Assembly: GCA_017938155.1 (NCBI GenBank)
Contig: JAGBCD010000038.1
Span: forward strand, 1-64,000
From: Paludibacteraceae bacterium
GTDB lineage: Bacteria > Bacteroidota > Bacteroidia > Bacteroidales > Paludibacteraceae
Reading direction: 5' to 3'
Length of the DNA stretch: 64,000 nt
In this document: one piece after another, positions 53,794 through 63,851 of the stretch
Position numbering within the stretch: position 1 is the stretch's first letter
Layout of the letters: every line of letters starts with the position of its first letter
Notes under the pieces: generated by a model
Told to the model about the DNA's origin: nothing
Seen by the model: only the letters and a program-made list of their open reading frames with translations
Database searches by the model: none
Program-made: the position numbers and the translations under genes

Positions 53794-56037
53794 ATGAATA
53801 TCGTAAGAAAAGAAATTCAACTCCCTGATGGACGTATCATCACGTTGGAGACTGGCAAACTTGCCAAACAAGCAGATGGTGCCGTAATGGCAACTCTTGG
53901 CAATACAATGGTATTGGCCACCGTATGTTCTGCTAAAGATGCGGTACCTGGTACAGACTTTATGCCTCTTACCGTAGAGTACAAAGAAAAATTTGCTTCT
54001 GCAGGGCGTTTCCCTGGTGGCTTTACAAGAAGAGAGGGTAAAGCAAGCGATTATGAGATTTTGATTGCACGCTTGATAGACCGTGCATTGCGCCCTCTAT
54101 TCCCTTCTAATTACCATGCAGACACCTTCGTTAACGTAACCTTGTATAGCGCTGACGGTATTGATATGCCAGAAAGTATTGCAGGTTTGGCAGCCAGCGC
54201 AGCATTAGCATGTTCAGACATCCCATTTGAGGGGCCTATTAGCGAAGTACGCGTAGCACGCGTTGACGGTGAATTTGTCATCAACCCTACATTCGAACAA
54301 TGCGAAAATGCTGATATTGAATTAGTAGTAGCTGCTACACTTGACAACATCATGATGGTAGAGGGCGAGATGAAAGAAGTGAGCGAAGCAGATATGCTCG
54401 AAGCCATACGCGTAGCACACGAGGCTATCAAACCTCAATGCCAAGCACAAATAGAGATGATGCAGGCATTTGGCAAAACAGTGAAACGTGAATATTGCCA
54501 CGAAATCAATGATGAAGAGTTGCAACAACGAGTACACGCATATAGCTACGATAGAGCATATGCACAAGCAACCAGTGCAGATACAGACAAGCACCATCGT
54601 GAAGCAATGTTCTCACAAATACGTGATGACTACAAGACTGACAATGCTGAAGACACAGCAGCCAGAGCAGAGAAATTGGGAGTAGAAGTTAGCGATGTAG
54701 AAGCAATGATTGACCGCTACTATCACGATGTAGAGAAAGAGGCTATGCGCCGTGCTGTATTGGACGAGGGCAAACGTTTGGATGGACGTCAAACGACAGA
54801 CATTCGCCCTATCTGGTGCGAAGTGAGTCCACTACCAGGACCTCACGGTTCAAGTATCTTTACTCGTGGTGAGACACAATCACTCTCTACGGTTACTCTC
54901 GGTACAGGTAGAGATGAGAAGATTGTAGATGAAGCTTTGATTCAAGGCTCCGAGAAATTCCTATTACATTACAATTTCCCACCATTCGCAACAGGCGAAG
55001 CAAGACCACAACGTGGTGTAGGCCGTCGTGAAATAGGGCACGGAAACTTAGCATGCCGTGCTTTGAAAAACATCATCCCAAGTGATTTCCCATATTGCGT
55101 ACGCGTAGTGAGTGATATCTTAGAATCAAATGGTTCATCCAGTATGGCTACTGTATGTGCAGGAACATTGGCACTGATGGATGCCGGTGTACCTATCAAA
55201 AAACCAGTCAGCGGTATCGCAATGGGATTGATAAGCGAATGCAAAGGAACTAAATATGCTATTTTGAGCGACATCCTTGGTGACGAAGATCATCTCGGTG
55301 ATATGGACTTCAAGACTACTGGTACAAGAGACGGTTTGACTGCATGCCAAATGGATATCAAAGTAGATGGATTGAGTTACGAGATTTTGGAGAACGCTTT
55401 GGCACAAGCACATCAAGCACGCATGCATATCCTTGACAAGATTGAGGAGACCATGCCTGCTCCAAGAGCCGACCTCAAGCCTCATGCTCCACGCATCGTA
55501 AGCTTTATCATTCCTAAAGATATGATTGGTGCTGTCATCGGTCCTGGCGGAAAGATTATTCAAGGCATTCAAGCTGAGACAGGTGCTATCGTTTCTATTG
55601 ATGAAGTAGAAGAAGGAGGCAAAGTAGAAGTGGCAAGCAACAATGGTGAATCAATGCAAGCTGCTGTAGCTAAAATCAAAGCTATCGTAGCCATCCCAGA
55701 AGTTGGAGAAAGTTACTTATCAACCGTCAAGAGTATCATGCCTTACGGATGCTTCGTTGAATTTATGCCTGGCAAAGAAGGATTGGTACACATTTCCGAA
55801 TTGGATTGGAAGCGTTATGAAACGATGGAAGAGACTGGTATCAAAGAGGGTGACAAGATTATGATTAAGTTGCTCGAAGTAGATGAGAAAACCGGCAAAT
55901 TCCGTCTTAGTGCACGCGCTTTGAAAGAAAAACCAGCGGATTACGTTGAACCAGAACGTCCTGCACGCAGCGAGCGTGGTCCAAGACCAGAACGTAGAGG
56001 TCCAAGACCAGAACGTCCAAATCGTAATCACAACTAA
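53794..56037 (+). CDS. pnp: polynucleotide phosphorylase
   Basis: 747 aa. 3'-5' phosphorolytic exoribonuclease of RNA turnover. Two RNase PH domains (about 10-145 and 325-560) with an alpha-helical linker, [11 protein letters not shown] and the FFRR-like basic loop, catalytic region [12 protein letters not shown]; then KH ([12 protein letters not shown]) and S1 ([18 protein letters not shown]) domains. The tail (about 715-747) is Arg/Pro/Glu-rich (repeated R-G-P-R-P-E-R), probably an RNA- or partner-binding extension. The 53628-53690 stretch upstream has no gene. Confidence 0.99.
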   Translation: MNIVRKEIQLPDGRIITLETGKLAKQADGAVMATLGNTMVLATVCSAKDAVPGTDFMPLTVEYKEKFASAGRFPGGFTRREGKASDYEILIARLIDRALRPLFPSNYHADTFVNVTLYSADGIDMPESIAGLAASAALACSDIPFEGPISEVRVARVDGEFVINPTFEQCENADIELVVAATLDNIMMVEGEMKEVSEADMLEAIRVAHEAIKPQCQAQIEMMQAFGKTVKREYCHEINDEELQQRVHAYSYDRAYAQATSADTDKHHREAMFSQIRDDYKTDNAEDTAARAEKLGVEVSDVEAMIDRYYHDVEKEAMRRAVLDEGKRLDGRQTTDIRPIWCEVSPLPGPHGSSIFTRGETQSLSTVTLGTGRDEKIVDEALIQGSEKFLLHYNFPPFATGEARPQRGVGRREIGHGNLACRALKNIIPSDFPYCVRVVSDILESNGSSSMATVCAGTLALMDAGVPIKKPVSGIAMGLISECKGTKYAILSDILGDEDHLGDMDFKTTGTRDGLTACQMDIKVDGLSYEILENALAQAHQARMHILDKIEETMPAPRADLKPHAPRIVSFIIPKDMIGAVIGPGGKIIQGIQAETGAIVSIDEVEEGGKVEVASNNGESMQAAVAKIKAIVAIPEVGESYLSTVKSIMPYGCFVEFMPGKEGLVHISELDWKRYETMEETGIKEGDKIMIKLLEVDEKTGKFRLSARALKEKPADYVEPERPARSERGPRPERRGPRPERPNRNHN

Positions 56038-56075
56038 TAACCTCATACAACAACCCATCAACAATTTAACAAATC

Positions 56076-57407
56076 ATGTATAGAACTCCATCTTTTTTCA
56101 ATCGGAATACCATTCATGCGTTACTATTCATCATGGGTTGTTTCGTATGGACAATCATGAACACATCATGTCATCGAACGCACAGTAGCACACCTTCTGT
56201 GCGTTCGTGCTATGGTGGTTCGGCAACACAAGAAATGACGGATGTGAGCTATTGGAATCCTTCCGATACGATCATCCTCACTCCCGAACAGATCACTCAA
56301 TACAATAACGAACTTATTGCACAAGGTAATTTGGATTTGGTTGATATCACCATCTATGAGCCTATCATAGCAAAAAACATTGTAGAAAAAGCGATTACGA
56401 AGTACACGATTGCAGACTCTTGGAAATGGTTGGATACCATGCTCATCACTCCAGAAGACAAGCAAGTGCTATACGACTCACGCAATCTCAGTCAATTACC
56501 CGACTCTATTATCGTTCGATATGGCGTGATTACTCACCCGACTGATATGCGTAGTTTCCCAACTGACAAAGTAAGTTCGAAAGACAAAGTGGTAGAAGGT
56601 CCTCAGTGCTATGACCGATTCCAAGAAACGCAATTGCGATTGGGCGAAGGTGTACATATTTGGCATCAAACGGCAGATGGAGAGTGGTTTTTTGTTCGCG
56701 CGACGGACTATGCTGGTTGGATAAAATCCAAGCATGTGGGCTTATGTACCTACGAGGATATGTGCGGATATATCCAAAAAGAACCTTTCTGCGTTGTTAC
56801 GGACATCTACGAGCAAACCATCCAAGACGTGACCATGCGCCTAAACATGGGAACCAAATTGCCTTATATTACACAAAAAAACAAAGCCTTGGCTCCTGTA
56901 CGAATGGCAGATGGGTCACTGGCTATATACGAGATAGATATGGCTGGAGATATACACCATGGATATCTTCCTTACACCACACAAAACGTATTGACACTTG
57001 CGTTTAAGCAACAAGGTTTTCCTTATGATTGGGGATGCAAGAATGGTTATAATGACTGCTCTGGATTGGCACAATCGGTGTATCGATGCATGGGCATCCA
57101 ATTGCCACGAAACACCTCATCTATGCGACGTATCCAACGTAATATGCATAGCGAAGGGGGAACAAACTTCGACTATACCCAATTCATGCCAGGAAGTATT
57201 CTTCTCTCACAAGGTCATACAATGATATTAGTTGGAACTGTAGATAAGAACCCTATTATCATACATGCATTCGGAGCCTACAAACAACCCCCTACATGGG
57301 AAAAACAACAAGTATCGGCTACTTGCATCACTTCAATGTCCGACCTCTACTGGACAGACGGGGAATGGTCTATTGAATCCATAGGACATGTTTACGAAAT
57401 AAAATAA
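56076..57407 (+). CDS. NlpC/P60 (C40) cell-wall peptidase with SH3-like domains
   Basis: 443 aa. Hydrophobic N-terminal segment with a lipobox-like TIMNTSC, so probably a lipoprotein. Middle part has SH3b-like domains (about 140-295: V-H-I-W-H-Q-T-A-D-G-E-W-F-F-V-R-A). The C40 domain (about 305-440) has Cys328 in N-D-C-S-G-L, His381 in S-Q-G-H-T-M-I-L-V-G and a later polar third residue (His near I-I-I-H-A-F). Expected to cut peptide cross-links such as gamma-D-Glu-Dap in peptidoglycan. First gene of a five-gene run, 38 bp after pnp and possibly in its transcript. Confidence 0.9.
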   Translation: MYRTPSFFNRNTIHALLFIMGCFVWTIMNTSCHRTHSSTPSVRSCYGGSATQEMTDVSYWNPSDTIILTPEQITQYNNELIAQGNLDLVDITIYEPIIAKNIVEKAITKYTIADSWKWLDTMLITPEDKQVLYDSRNLSQLPDSIIVRYGVITHPTDMRSFPTDKVSSKDKVVEGPQCYDRFQETQLRLGEGVHIWHQTADGEWFFVRATDYAGWIKSKHVGLCTYEDMCGYIQKEPFCVVTDIYEQTIQDVTMRLNMGTKLPYITQKNKALAPVRMADGSLAIYEIDMAGDIHHGYLPYTTQNVLTLAFKQQGFPYDWGCKNGYNDCSGLAQSVYRCMGIQLPRNTSSMRRIQRNMHSEGGTNFDYTQFMPGSILLSQGHTMILVGTVDKNPIIIHAFGAYKQPPTWEKQQVSATCITSMSDLYWTDGEWSIESIGHVYEIK

Positions 57408-57412
57408 TTTCT

Positions 57413-57940
57413 ATGGACATCACACTTATCATACTTGCAGCAATATGTCTTATTGTAGGATTTGTAGGTTGCATCGCTCCCATCCTACCAGGTGTTCCGT
57501 TGTCGTACATCGGACTATTGCTACTCCATTGGACAGATAAAGTTGATTTTTCTAATCGTTTTTTAATCCTATGGGGTATTGTAGTCGTTATTGTACAGAT
57601 TTTGGATTACGTGGTACCAGCATGGGGGACTAAACAGTTTGGTGGTTCCAAAATGGGCGTTTGGGGAAGTACAATAGGATTGATTATAGGTATGTTTGCC
57701 GGTCCATTGGGTATCATATTGGGTCCCTTCATTGGGGCGGTACTCTTCGAATGGATACACTACAAGAGACAGGAGAAGAAAAACCAACCAAATGCGATCA
57801 AAGACCCTAATCCGCATAGTGCTTTACACCTATCACTACGCGCTGGATTTGGCTCATTTGTAGGGCTTTTGTTCGGAACCATCATGAAACTTATTTGCTC
57901 TGGAATGATGATTTACTATTTTATTAAAGCACTGATATAA
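57413..57940 (+). CDS. DUF456 membrane protein
   Basis: 175 aa, four or five membrane helices. The DUF456 pattern G-x-x-G-C-I-A-P-I-L-P-G-V-P-L-S-Y-I-G-L-L-L (about 17-40) and the Gly-rich loop G-T-K-Q-F-G-G-S-K-M-G-V-W-G-S-T-I-G-x-x-I-G are present. Function unknown. 5 bp after the C40 peptidase and 19 bp before lepB, so co-expressed with envelope-biogenesis genes. Confidence 0.88.
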   Translation: MDITLIILAAICLIVGFVGCIAPILPGVPLSYIGLLLLHWTDKVDFSNRFLILWGIVVVIVQILDYVVPAWGTKQFGGSKMGVWGSTIGLIIGMFAGPLGIILGPFIGAVLFEWIHYKRQEKKNQPNAIKDPNPHSALHLSLRAGFGSFVGLLFGTIMKLICSGMMIYYFIKALI

Positions 57941-57959
57941 TACACGGATATAACAAGTC

Positions 57960-59339
57960 ATGACGCAAGATAAACATACATCACCCAAGATGTCCTTTAA
58001 GGAACGTATCAACAACACGACTAAGAAAAGTTGGATAAGCGCCTGCATATGGGGACTAATATACATCGTTTTTATTATTTGGGTAGCATGGAATGATTGG
58101 ACAAGTTTAGCTTGGTTGCTCCTTCTTCCAATCATATTGGACATGTTCATTACCCACTACATTCCATGGACATGGTGGAAAAAATATGGTCCTAATCAGC
58201 CCACTGAGAACAAAACACTATTTGTCATCTTCTCATGGATTGATGCCATTTTGTTTGCACTCGTTGCTGTTTATTTCATCAACTTGTATCTATTTCAAAA
58301 CTACCAGATACCCTCCTCATCATTGGAAAAGAGCTTATTAGTAGGAGATTTCCTATGCGTAGATAAAATGAGTTATGGAGCGCGCGTTCCCAATACGCCT
58401 TTGTCTATGCCGTTGGTACAGCACACCTTTCCTGAATGGTTAGGAGGAGGCAAGAGTTTTTTCAGTCATCCTCAATGGGAATACAAGCGACTAAAGGGAT
58501 GGAGAGCGATAGAAAAAGGAGATATTGTTGTCTTCAACTTCCCTACAGGCGACACTGTCTGTTCCAAAGCACCCAATCCTGATTACTACACTCTCTGCCA
58601 TCAATATGGCAAACAAGTAGTAGAAAAGCGAACCGATCGTTTTGGCGAAATTGTAGTACGTCCAGTTGATAGGCGTGAGAACTATGTCAAACGTTGTGTA
58701 GCAACCCCTGGTGACACATTGCAAATCATTGATAACGTTGTCCACATTAACGGTATTCCAGAGCCTAAACGTGATGGCATACAACTTAATTATTTCGTCG
58801 TTACAGACGGACACGTTTTGACTCCTTCTTACCTAAACAAAATAGGCATAAGCAAAGAAGATAGACATAAGATTGACACAGACGTATATCTCTTTCCATT
58901 GACACAAGAGATGAAAGGCCAATTGGAGAACAATCCACATATATTGCAAATCATCGTTCAGCCAGAGGAGCAAGGAGGATTTGTCTATCCATTGGGACAT
59001 ACATCCTGGACACGAGACAATTACGGTCCAATCTACATTCCAAAGAAGGGGGACAAGATTCTTATCACAGAAGAAAACTTTTGGATATACAATCGAATAG
59101 CTAACGCATACGAATACAAGCCTATGCGAATAGGTGAGTATTACACCTTCAAGATGGATTACTATTGGATGATGGGTGATAATAGACACAATTCTGCGGA
59201 TAGTCGCTACTGGGGATTTGTACCAGAGGACCATATTGTCGGACGTCCTATGTTTATATGGTTGAGCATCGATAAAGATCAAACAGGACTATTCAATCGC
59301 ATACGTTGGAAGAGAATCGGTCAAACCAATTTTGACTAA
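57960..59339 (+). CDS. lepB: signal peptidase I
   Basis: 459 aa. Cleaves Sec/Tat signal peptides on the periplasmic face. Two N-terminal helix pairs; catalytic Ser121 in I-P-S-S-S-L-E and the general base Lys244 in N-Y-V-K-R-C-V-A-T-P-G-D; box E G-D-N-R-H-N-S-A-D-S-R-Y-W-G-F-V-P-E-D-H-I-V-G-R near 415-440. Large insert between boxes D and E (about 265-390) makes it longer than the E. coli enzyme (324), which is normal in Bacteroidota. Box B Met is Leu. wbqC follows after 8 bp. Confidence 0.96.
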   Translation: MTQDKHTSPKMSFKERINNTTKKSWISACIWGLIYIVFIIWVAWNDWTSLAWLLLLPIILDMFITHYIPWTWWKKYGPNQPTENKTLFVIFSWIDAILFALVAVYFINLYLFQNYQIPSSSLEKSLLVGDFLCVDKMSYGARVPNTPLSMPLVQHTFPEWLGGGKSFFSHPQWEYKRLKGWRAIEKGDIVVFNFPTGDTVCSKAPNPDYYTLCHQYGKQVVEKRTDRFGEIVVRPVDRRENYVKRCVATPGDTLQIIDNVVHINGIPEPKRDGIQLNYFVVTDGHVLTPSYLNKIGISKEDRHKIDTDVYLFPLTQEMKGQLENNPHILQIIVQPEEQGGFVYPLGHTSWTRDNYGPIYIPKKGDKILITEENFWIYNRIANAYEYKPMRIGEYYTFKMDYYWMMGDNRHNSADSRYWGFVPEDHIVGRPMFIWLSIDKDQTGLFNRIRWKRIGQTNFD

Positions 59340-59347
59340 AAGAGCCT

Positions 59348-59908
59348 ATGGTTTTACCTACAGCATATTGGGGACCTATTTCCTATTACCAATCGCTACT
59401 GAAAGCCGATACAGTTGCTATAGAACAATGGGAATCTTTTCCCAAACAGACCTATAGAAACAGGATGTTGATCGCTGGAGCCAATGGCCCACAACTATTG
59501 TCCATACCTGTGGGAAAATGCGAAAGCAAACAATATACCAAAGATGTAAAAATATCCTACCAAAGCAAATGGCAACACCAACATTGGATGGCTTTGGTCA
59601 GTGCATACCAACATACACCTTATTTCTTATATTATGAAGATTTGTTTCGTCCGTTCTATGAGAAGCAGTACACGTTTTTGATAGATTTGAACGAGGAAAT
59701 CAATGCGTTGGTGATGCGATTACTCAGCCACAAATCAACCATTGGACGAACGCAAGAATGGGTAAAAAATGATTTAGAAAAATATTGGCAAGGAAATACC
59801 CCTAATTATTATCAAATCTTTGCCGACAAGTGTGGCTTCCAACCCAACCTAAGCATTATGGATATGCTTTGCAATATGGGAGTTGAAAGTCAATTGATTA
59901 TCAAATGA
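59348..59908 (+). CDS. WbqC-family protein
   Basis: 186 aa. WbqC-like proteins are encoded in surface-polysaccharide loci; the biochemical role is unproven. Signature elements: Y-W-G-P-I-S-Y-Y near the N-terminus, T-Y-R-N-R-M-L-I-A-G-A-N-G-P, and W-Q-H-Q-H-W-M-A-L-V-S-A-Y-Q-H-T-P-Y-F. Here the neighbours are lepB (8 bp) and ilvE (4 bp), a common Bacteroidota arrangement. Confidence 0.88.
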   Translation: MVLPTAYWGPISYYQSLLKADTVAIEQWESFPKQTYRNRMLIAGANGPQLLSIPVGKCESKQYTKDVKISYQSKWQHQHWMALVSAYQHTPYFLYYEDLFRPFYEKQYTFLIDLNEEINALVMRLLSHKSTIGRTQEWVKNDLEKYWQGNTPNYYQIFADKCGFQPNLSIMDMLCNMGVESQLIIK

Positions 59909-59912
59909 TGGT

Positions 59913-60932
59913 ATGAATGTAGATTGGAAATCATTAACATTTCACTATACCGAAACGGATTATATTGTTCGTTCCAGTTGTATCAACGGAGTATGGCAAA
60001 AGCCCTATGCTACGAAAGACAAATACATGTCTATCCACGTAGCTGCGACAGGACTACAATATGGACAAGAAGTGTTTGAAGGCCTTAAAGCGTTTCGAGG
60101 GATAGATGGTAAAATACGCCTTTTCAGATGGGAAGAGAATGCTAAACGTATGCAGCAGTCGGCGCAAGGGTTACTAATGACTCCTGTCCCTACAGATATT
60201 TTTCACGAAGCAATTCTGCTGGCCTTGAAACACAATATTGATTTTGTCCCCCCTTATGAGACGGGAGCCACCCTATATTTTAGGCCTGTTTTGATCGCAA
60301 CCACTCCAGAAATAAGTGTTGGACCAGGCAAGGATTGCGAATTCATCGTCATTCCAACTCCTATAGGTCCATATTTCCCAAATGGTTTCAAGGGGACACC
60401 TTTTATTATAAATAGGACCATAGATAGAGCTGCTCCACAAGGAACAGGCCAATGGAAAGTAGGAGGCAACTATGCAGCATCTTTCCGCGCAAGTGAGGTG
60501 GCACATGCTATGGGATATGAGTGCATGTTCACAGATGCCAAGACCCATCGGTACATAGACGAATGTACTGCATCTAATTTTATAGGCATCAAAAAACTAC
60601 CATCCGGTCAAAAAGAGTACCTCACCCCACGTTCCAAAGCGATACTGCCAAGCATCACGAATGACTCGCTGATGACCTTGGCACGAGAAATGGGTATCAA
60701 GGTGACACGCCGACATATTCGAATAGAAGAATTGGCTGACATGCAAGAAGCCGCAGCTTGTGGTACTGCATGCGTCATATCACCCATCACTCAAGTGATT
60801 GACCCGGACAAGGGAATAACCTACGATTTTGGGAACAAACCTGGAGAAACGCTTACCCAACTATATCATGCGCTGCAAGATATTCAGTATGGAAAAGTGA
60901 ATGATAAGTATAACTGGTGTGAGATAATATAA
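59913..60932 (+). CDS. ilvE: branched-chain amino acid aminotransferase
   Basis: 339 aa, fold-type IV PLP enzyme interconverting branched-chain amino acids and 2-oxo acids. PLP-lysine Lys182 in W-K-V-G-G-N-Y-A-A-S; also G-L-Q-Y-G-Q-E-V-F-E-G-L-K-A-F and the Glu of D-E-C-T-A-S-N-F. Length and the R-A-P region (R-A-A-P-Q-G-T-G) fit the large BCAT2-like subtype. Last gene of the five-gene run. Confidence 0.96.
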   Translation: MNVDWKSLTFHYTETDYIVRSSCINGVWQKPYATKDKYMSIHVAATGLQYGQEVFEGLKAFRGIDGKIRLFRWEENAKRMQQSAQGLLMTPVPTDIFHEAILLALKHNIDFVPPYETGATLYFRPVLIATTPEISVGPGKDCEFIVIPTPIGPYFPNGFKGTPFIINRTIDRAAPQGTGQWKVGGNYAASFRASEVAHAMGYECMFTDAKTHRYIDECTASNFIGIKKLPSGQKEYLTPRSKAILPSITNDSLMTLAREMGIKVTRRHIRIEELADMQEAAACGTACVISPITQVIDPDKGITYDFGNKPGETLTQLYHALQDIQYGKVNDKYNWCEII

Positions 60933-60941
60933 AAACAAAGC

Positions 60942-60988
60942 ATAATACAAACAAGAGCATGTTCAAAACATGCTCTTGTTTGTATTAT
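60942..60988 (+). terminator. very strong terminator after ilvE
   Basis: Perfect 21-bp inverted repeat, left arm 60942-60962, right arm 60968-60988, loop TCAAA. Both arms end in AT-rich sequence, so it may work in both directions. Confidence 0.9.
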
Positions 60989-61030
60989 ACAGCAATGAAT
61001 ATGTTTTAACTATTTTCTGACGCATTGTAG

Positions 61031-61113
61031 GCTAATTTCAACACTTTTTATATTGTTTATTACATATAATATATTTGGAAATTAGCTTTGATCTGCAAAG
61101 CTAATTTCTTTTT
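61031..61113 (+). other. attenuator-like element with terminator
   Basis: Terminator stem GAAATTAGCTTTG (61078-61090) / CAAAGCTAATTTC (61096-61108), loop ATCTG, then TTTTTT. The upstream segment GCTAATTTC (61031-61039) is an exact copy of the right arm's GCTAATTTC (61100-61108), so it can pair with GAAATTAGC (61078-61086) and break up the terminator. No promoter with both boxes is visible between the ilvE terminator and 61031. The remaining 61114-61380 leader has no gene; CTTG-N19-TAATTTTA (61185-61215) is a weak promoter candidate. Confidence 0.55.
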
Positions 61114-61380
61114 TACTCAAAATAGAGCACACCCAATACTTTGAGTCAAATGGACACTCTTAGTAAAAAAAATAACTCGATTACTTGTGTATGTGCATAT
61201 TTTGTTGTAATTTTACGTGCTCATTTGTGCAAACACATACAGCCACTGTATTCTACTTAGGAGCAATCGCCACATCGCACTAACAAATAGATACTTCGTT
61301 GAACTATTTTGAAATGATGGTGAATCCCAAACAATTGAAATAAATAGATAAATTAATAATAACCTCTAAAACACATTTTT

Positions 61381-62952
61381 ATGTTCAAAAATCATCCAAA
61401 AGGGTTAATACCTGCTGCTTTAGCCAATATGGGCGAGCGTTTTGGCTATTACATCATGAATGCAGTACTTGCATTATTCCTTGTTTCTAAATTTGGATTA
61501 TCCGACTCAACCGCAGGAATTATCTATTCCGTATTCTATTGCGGTATTTACGTTCTAAGTTTAGTAGGCGGTTTTATAGCAGACCGTACACGCAACTATA
61601 ACCGAACCATTCAATGGGGATTGATCATCATGGCCTTAGGTTATATCGCCCTTTCTATTCCTGTATTTAGCCAAACGAGCGGCGATAGTACTTGGTGGGG
61701 TATTTTAGTCTTTACATGTTTAGCGCTCTTGATGATTGCTTTTGGTAATGGTTTATTCAAAGGCAACTTGCAAGCTATCGTTGGTAAGATGTATGACGAA
61801 TTTGAAGCTGAAGCTGCTAAGAAAGGTCCTGAAGCATTGGCTCAAGCGAAAGATAAACGTGACTCAGGTTTCCAAATCTTCTACGTGTTTATCAACGTGG
61901 GTGGTTTGATTGCTCCTTTTGTAGCTCCATTGATTCGCCAATGGTGGTTAAAAGCACATGATTTTATATACAATGCAGATATGCCTGCACTATGCCATCA
62001 ATATTTGGCTGACGGAGTCATTACTACCAAGTTTACCGAGACAATGGAAGCAGCCAAAGCTGCTACCTACCAATGGGTAGATAATGCTACTTTCTGCCAA
62101 GATTATATTGAGGTTTTCAACCAAGGTATCCACTTCTCGTTCATTGCTTCAGTGGTAGCAATGTTGATTTCATTGACTATTTTCATGGCAACCAAGAAGA
62201 TTTTCCCACAACCTGCAAAAAAAGAGAAAGCTGCCGTAGTTGAATATACCGCTGCTGAAAAAGCTGCTATGGCTAATGAAATCAAGCAACGTCTATACGC
62301 ATTATTTGCAGTTTTGGGCATCGTTATTTTCTTCTGGTTTAGCTTCCACCAAAATGGACAATCACTATCATATTTTGCACGCGACTTCGTCAATACAGAT
62401 TCTATTGCTCCTGAGATTTGGCAAGCACTCAATCCATTCTTTGTGATTGTCCTAACACCTGTTATTATGTGGATTTTCAGTGCATTAGCACGCCGTGGAA
62501 AAGAGATCTCTACCCCTCGCAAAATTGCTATTGGTATGGCAATTGCAGGAACAGCCTTCTTGTTCCTAACCATTTACTCTTATGCTTACAATTACCCATC
62601 TGCTACCGAATTCCGTAGCATGGATGCCAACACAATGGCAGCTGCAGGTTTGACTAAATCAGGGCCTATGGTGTTGGTAATTACTTACTTCCTACTCACG
62701 GTAGCCGAACTTTTCATTTCCCCTCTCGGACTCAGTTTCGTGAGCAAAGTTGCTCCACGACACATGGTAGGTCTTTGCCAAGGCCTTTGGTTAGGAGCTA
62801 CTGCCTTGGGCAATGTCATGTTATGGGTAGGTCCTCTCATGTACAATGCATGGGCAATCCAATATTGCTGGGCAGTGTTTGCTATCGTATGCGCTATCTC
62901 AATGGGCGTAATGTTTGGCATGGTTAAATGGTTAGAGAAAGTTGCTAAATAA
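61381..62952 (+). CDS. proton-coupled peptide transporter, POT/PTR family
   Basis: 523 aa, about 12-14 membrane helices. Imports di/tripeptides with protons. The E-x-x-E-R-F-x-Y-Y signature is present as M-G-E-R-F-G-Y-Y (about 17-24); the first E is Asn-Met here, as in a branch of the family. Other marks: G-G-F-I-A-D-R and the late S-P-L-G-L-S-F-V-S-K-V-A-P. Long loop with Ala/Lys/Glu (about 137-165) is typical of Bacteroidota members. A second transporter of the same family begins at 63852. Confidence 0.9.
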   Translation: MFKNHPKGLIPAALANMGERFGYYIMNAVLALFLVSKFGLSDSTAGIIYSVFYCGIYVLSLVGGFIADRTRNYNRTIQWGLIIMALGYIALSIPVFSQTSGDSTWWGILVFTCLALLMIAFGNGLFKGNLQAIVGKMYDEFEAEAAKKGPEALAQAKDKRDSGFQIFYVFINVGGLIAPFVAPLIRQWWLKAHDFIYNADMPALCHQYLADGVITTKFTETMEAAKAATYQWVDNATFCQDYIEVFNQGIHFSFIASVVAMLISLTIFMATKKIFPQPAKKEKAAVVEYTAAEKAAMANEIKQRLYALFAVLGIVIFFWFSFHQNGQSLSYFARDFVNTDSIAPEIWQALNPFFVIVLTPVIMWIFSALARRGKEISTPRKIAIGMAIAGTAFLFLTIYSYAYNYPSATEFRSMDANTMAAAGLTKSGPMVLVITYFLLTVAELFISPLGLSFVSKVAPRHMVGLCQGLWLGATALGNVMLWVGPLMYNAWAIQYCWAVFAIVCAISMGVMFGMVKWLEKVAK

Positions 62953-62976
62953 TTTATAGACAAGTTTAGGATAGAT

Positions 62977-63795
62977 ATGAATAATTCACTCATCCAATCC
63001 ATTCAAGAATACACATCTTCTTTAGAGCAGCACATAGCTGCTCTTGAGAAACGTGTACTACAATTAGAAGAGCAGTTAAAAACACTCCAAGACAACGAAA
63101 ACAACTACACGACTACTATTCATCAACTGCAAGGGGTTATAGAACAAATCAATCAAACCCTACAAGCAAACGCTACGCAACAGATGAATCAAGAACCTGA
63201 AATAGAAGTAGAACTCATTGTCTCAGATACCGAGAGCGAAGAGGAAACGATAGAGACTCAAGAGAACACACCTATAGAAAAGGATATTGAGGAGACTTCT
63301 ACCCACACCACCATTGCTTCACAAGAAGACATTCTTCCTATCGTTGAAAACGAAGAGGAAGAGATGCAAACACCTCAAGAAGTAGTACCCGTTGAAGAAA
63401 CTACTATAGAAGAAAAAACTATAGTTGAAACGGTAGTAGAAAAGACGCAAGAAGAGATAAAAGAAGCGGTAGTACCAGAAGTAGTAGCCCAGGAAGCAGC
63501 GACACCTGAAAAGCCGAAGGAAAAAGAAACAAAAACGACTTTCTACCCTACCCAAACTACCCTGTTCGGATCCTCTGTTGATGACATTCGTCAAGCCATC
63601 TCTTTAGGAGACCGGTTCTTATTCCAACGCGAACTATTTGGCGGCAATGGTGAACTCATGCAAAAAACATTGGATATACTAAACCAAAAGCATGACTTTG
63701 ACGATGCATTGGCATATATCAACAAGAACTTTGAGTGGAACCAAGATAGCAGCACCTATGAATTGTTCATCAACGTACTGCATCGCCGTTTTTAA
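62977..63795 (+). CDS. acidic coiled-coil protein of unknown function
   Basis: 272 aa. A coiled coil (about 10-65, heptads of L-E-Q-H-I-A-A-L-E-K-R-V) is followed by a very acidic low-complexity stretch rich in E, V, T and P (about 70-180) and a conserved C-terminal domain (about 195-272: S-S-V-D-D-I-R-Q-A-I-S-L-G-D-R-F-L-F-Q-R-E-L-F-G-G-N, Y-E-L-F-I-N-V-L-H-R-R-F). The C-terminal domain looks like a shared Bacteroidales domain; no function is known. 24 bp after the first transporter and 56 bp before the second. Confidence 0.8.
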   Translation: MNNSLIQSIQEYTSSLEQHIAALEKRVLQLEEQLKTLQDNENNYTTTIHQLQGVIEQINQTLQANATQQMNQEPEIEVELIVSDTESEEETIETQENTPIEKDIEETSTHTTIASQEDILPIVENEEEEMQTPQEVVPVEETTIEEKTIVETVVEKTQEEIKEAVVPEVVAQEAATPEKPKEKETKTTFYPTQTTLFGSSVDDIRQAISLGDRFLFQRELFGGNGELMQKTLDILNQKHDFDDALAYINKNFEWNQDSSTYELFINVLHRRF

Positions 63796-63851
63796 CACCA
63801 TCAAATTATCTAAAATCAACACCCATTAATTGACACACAATACTATTTGAT

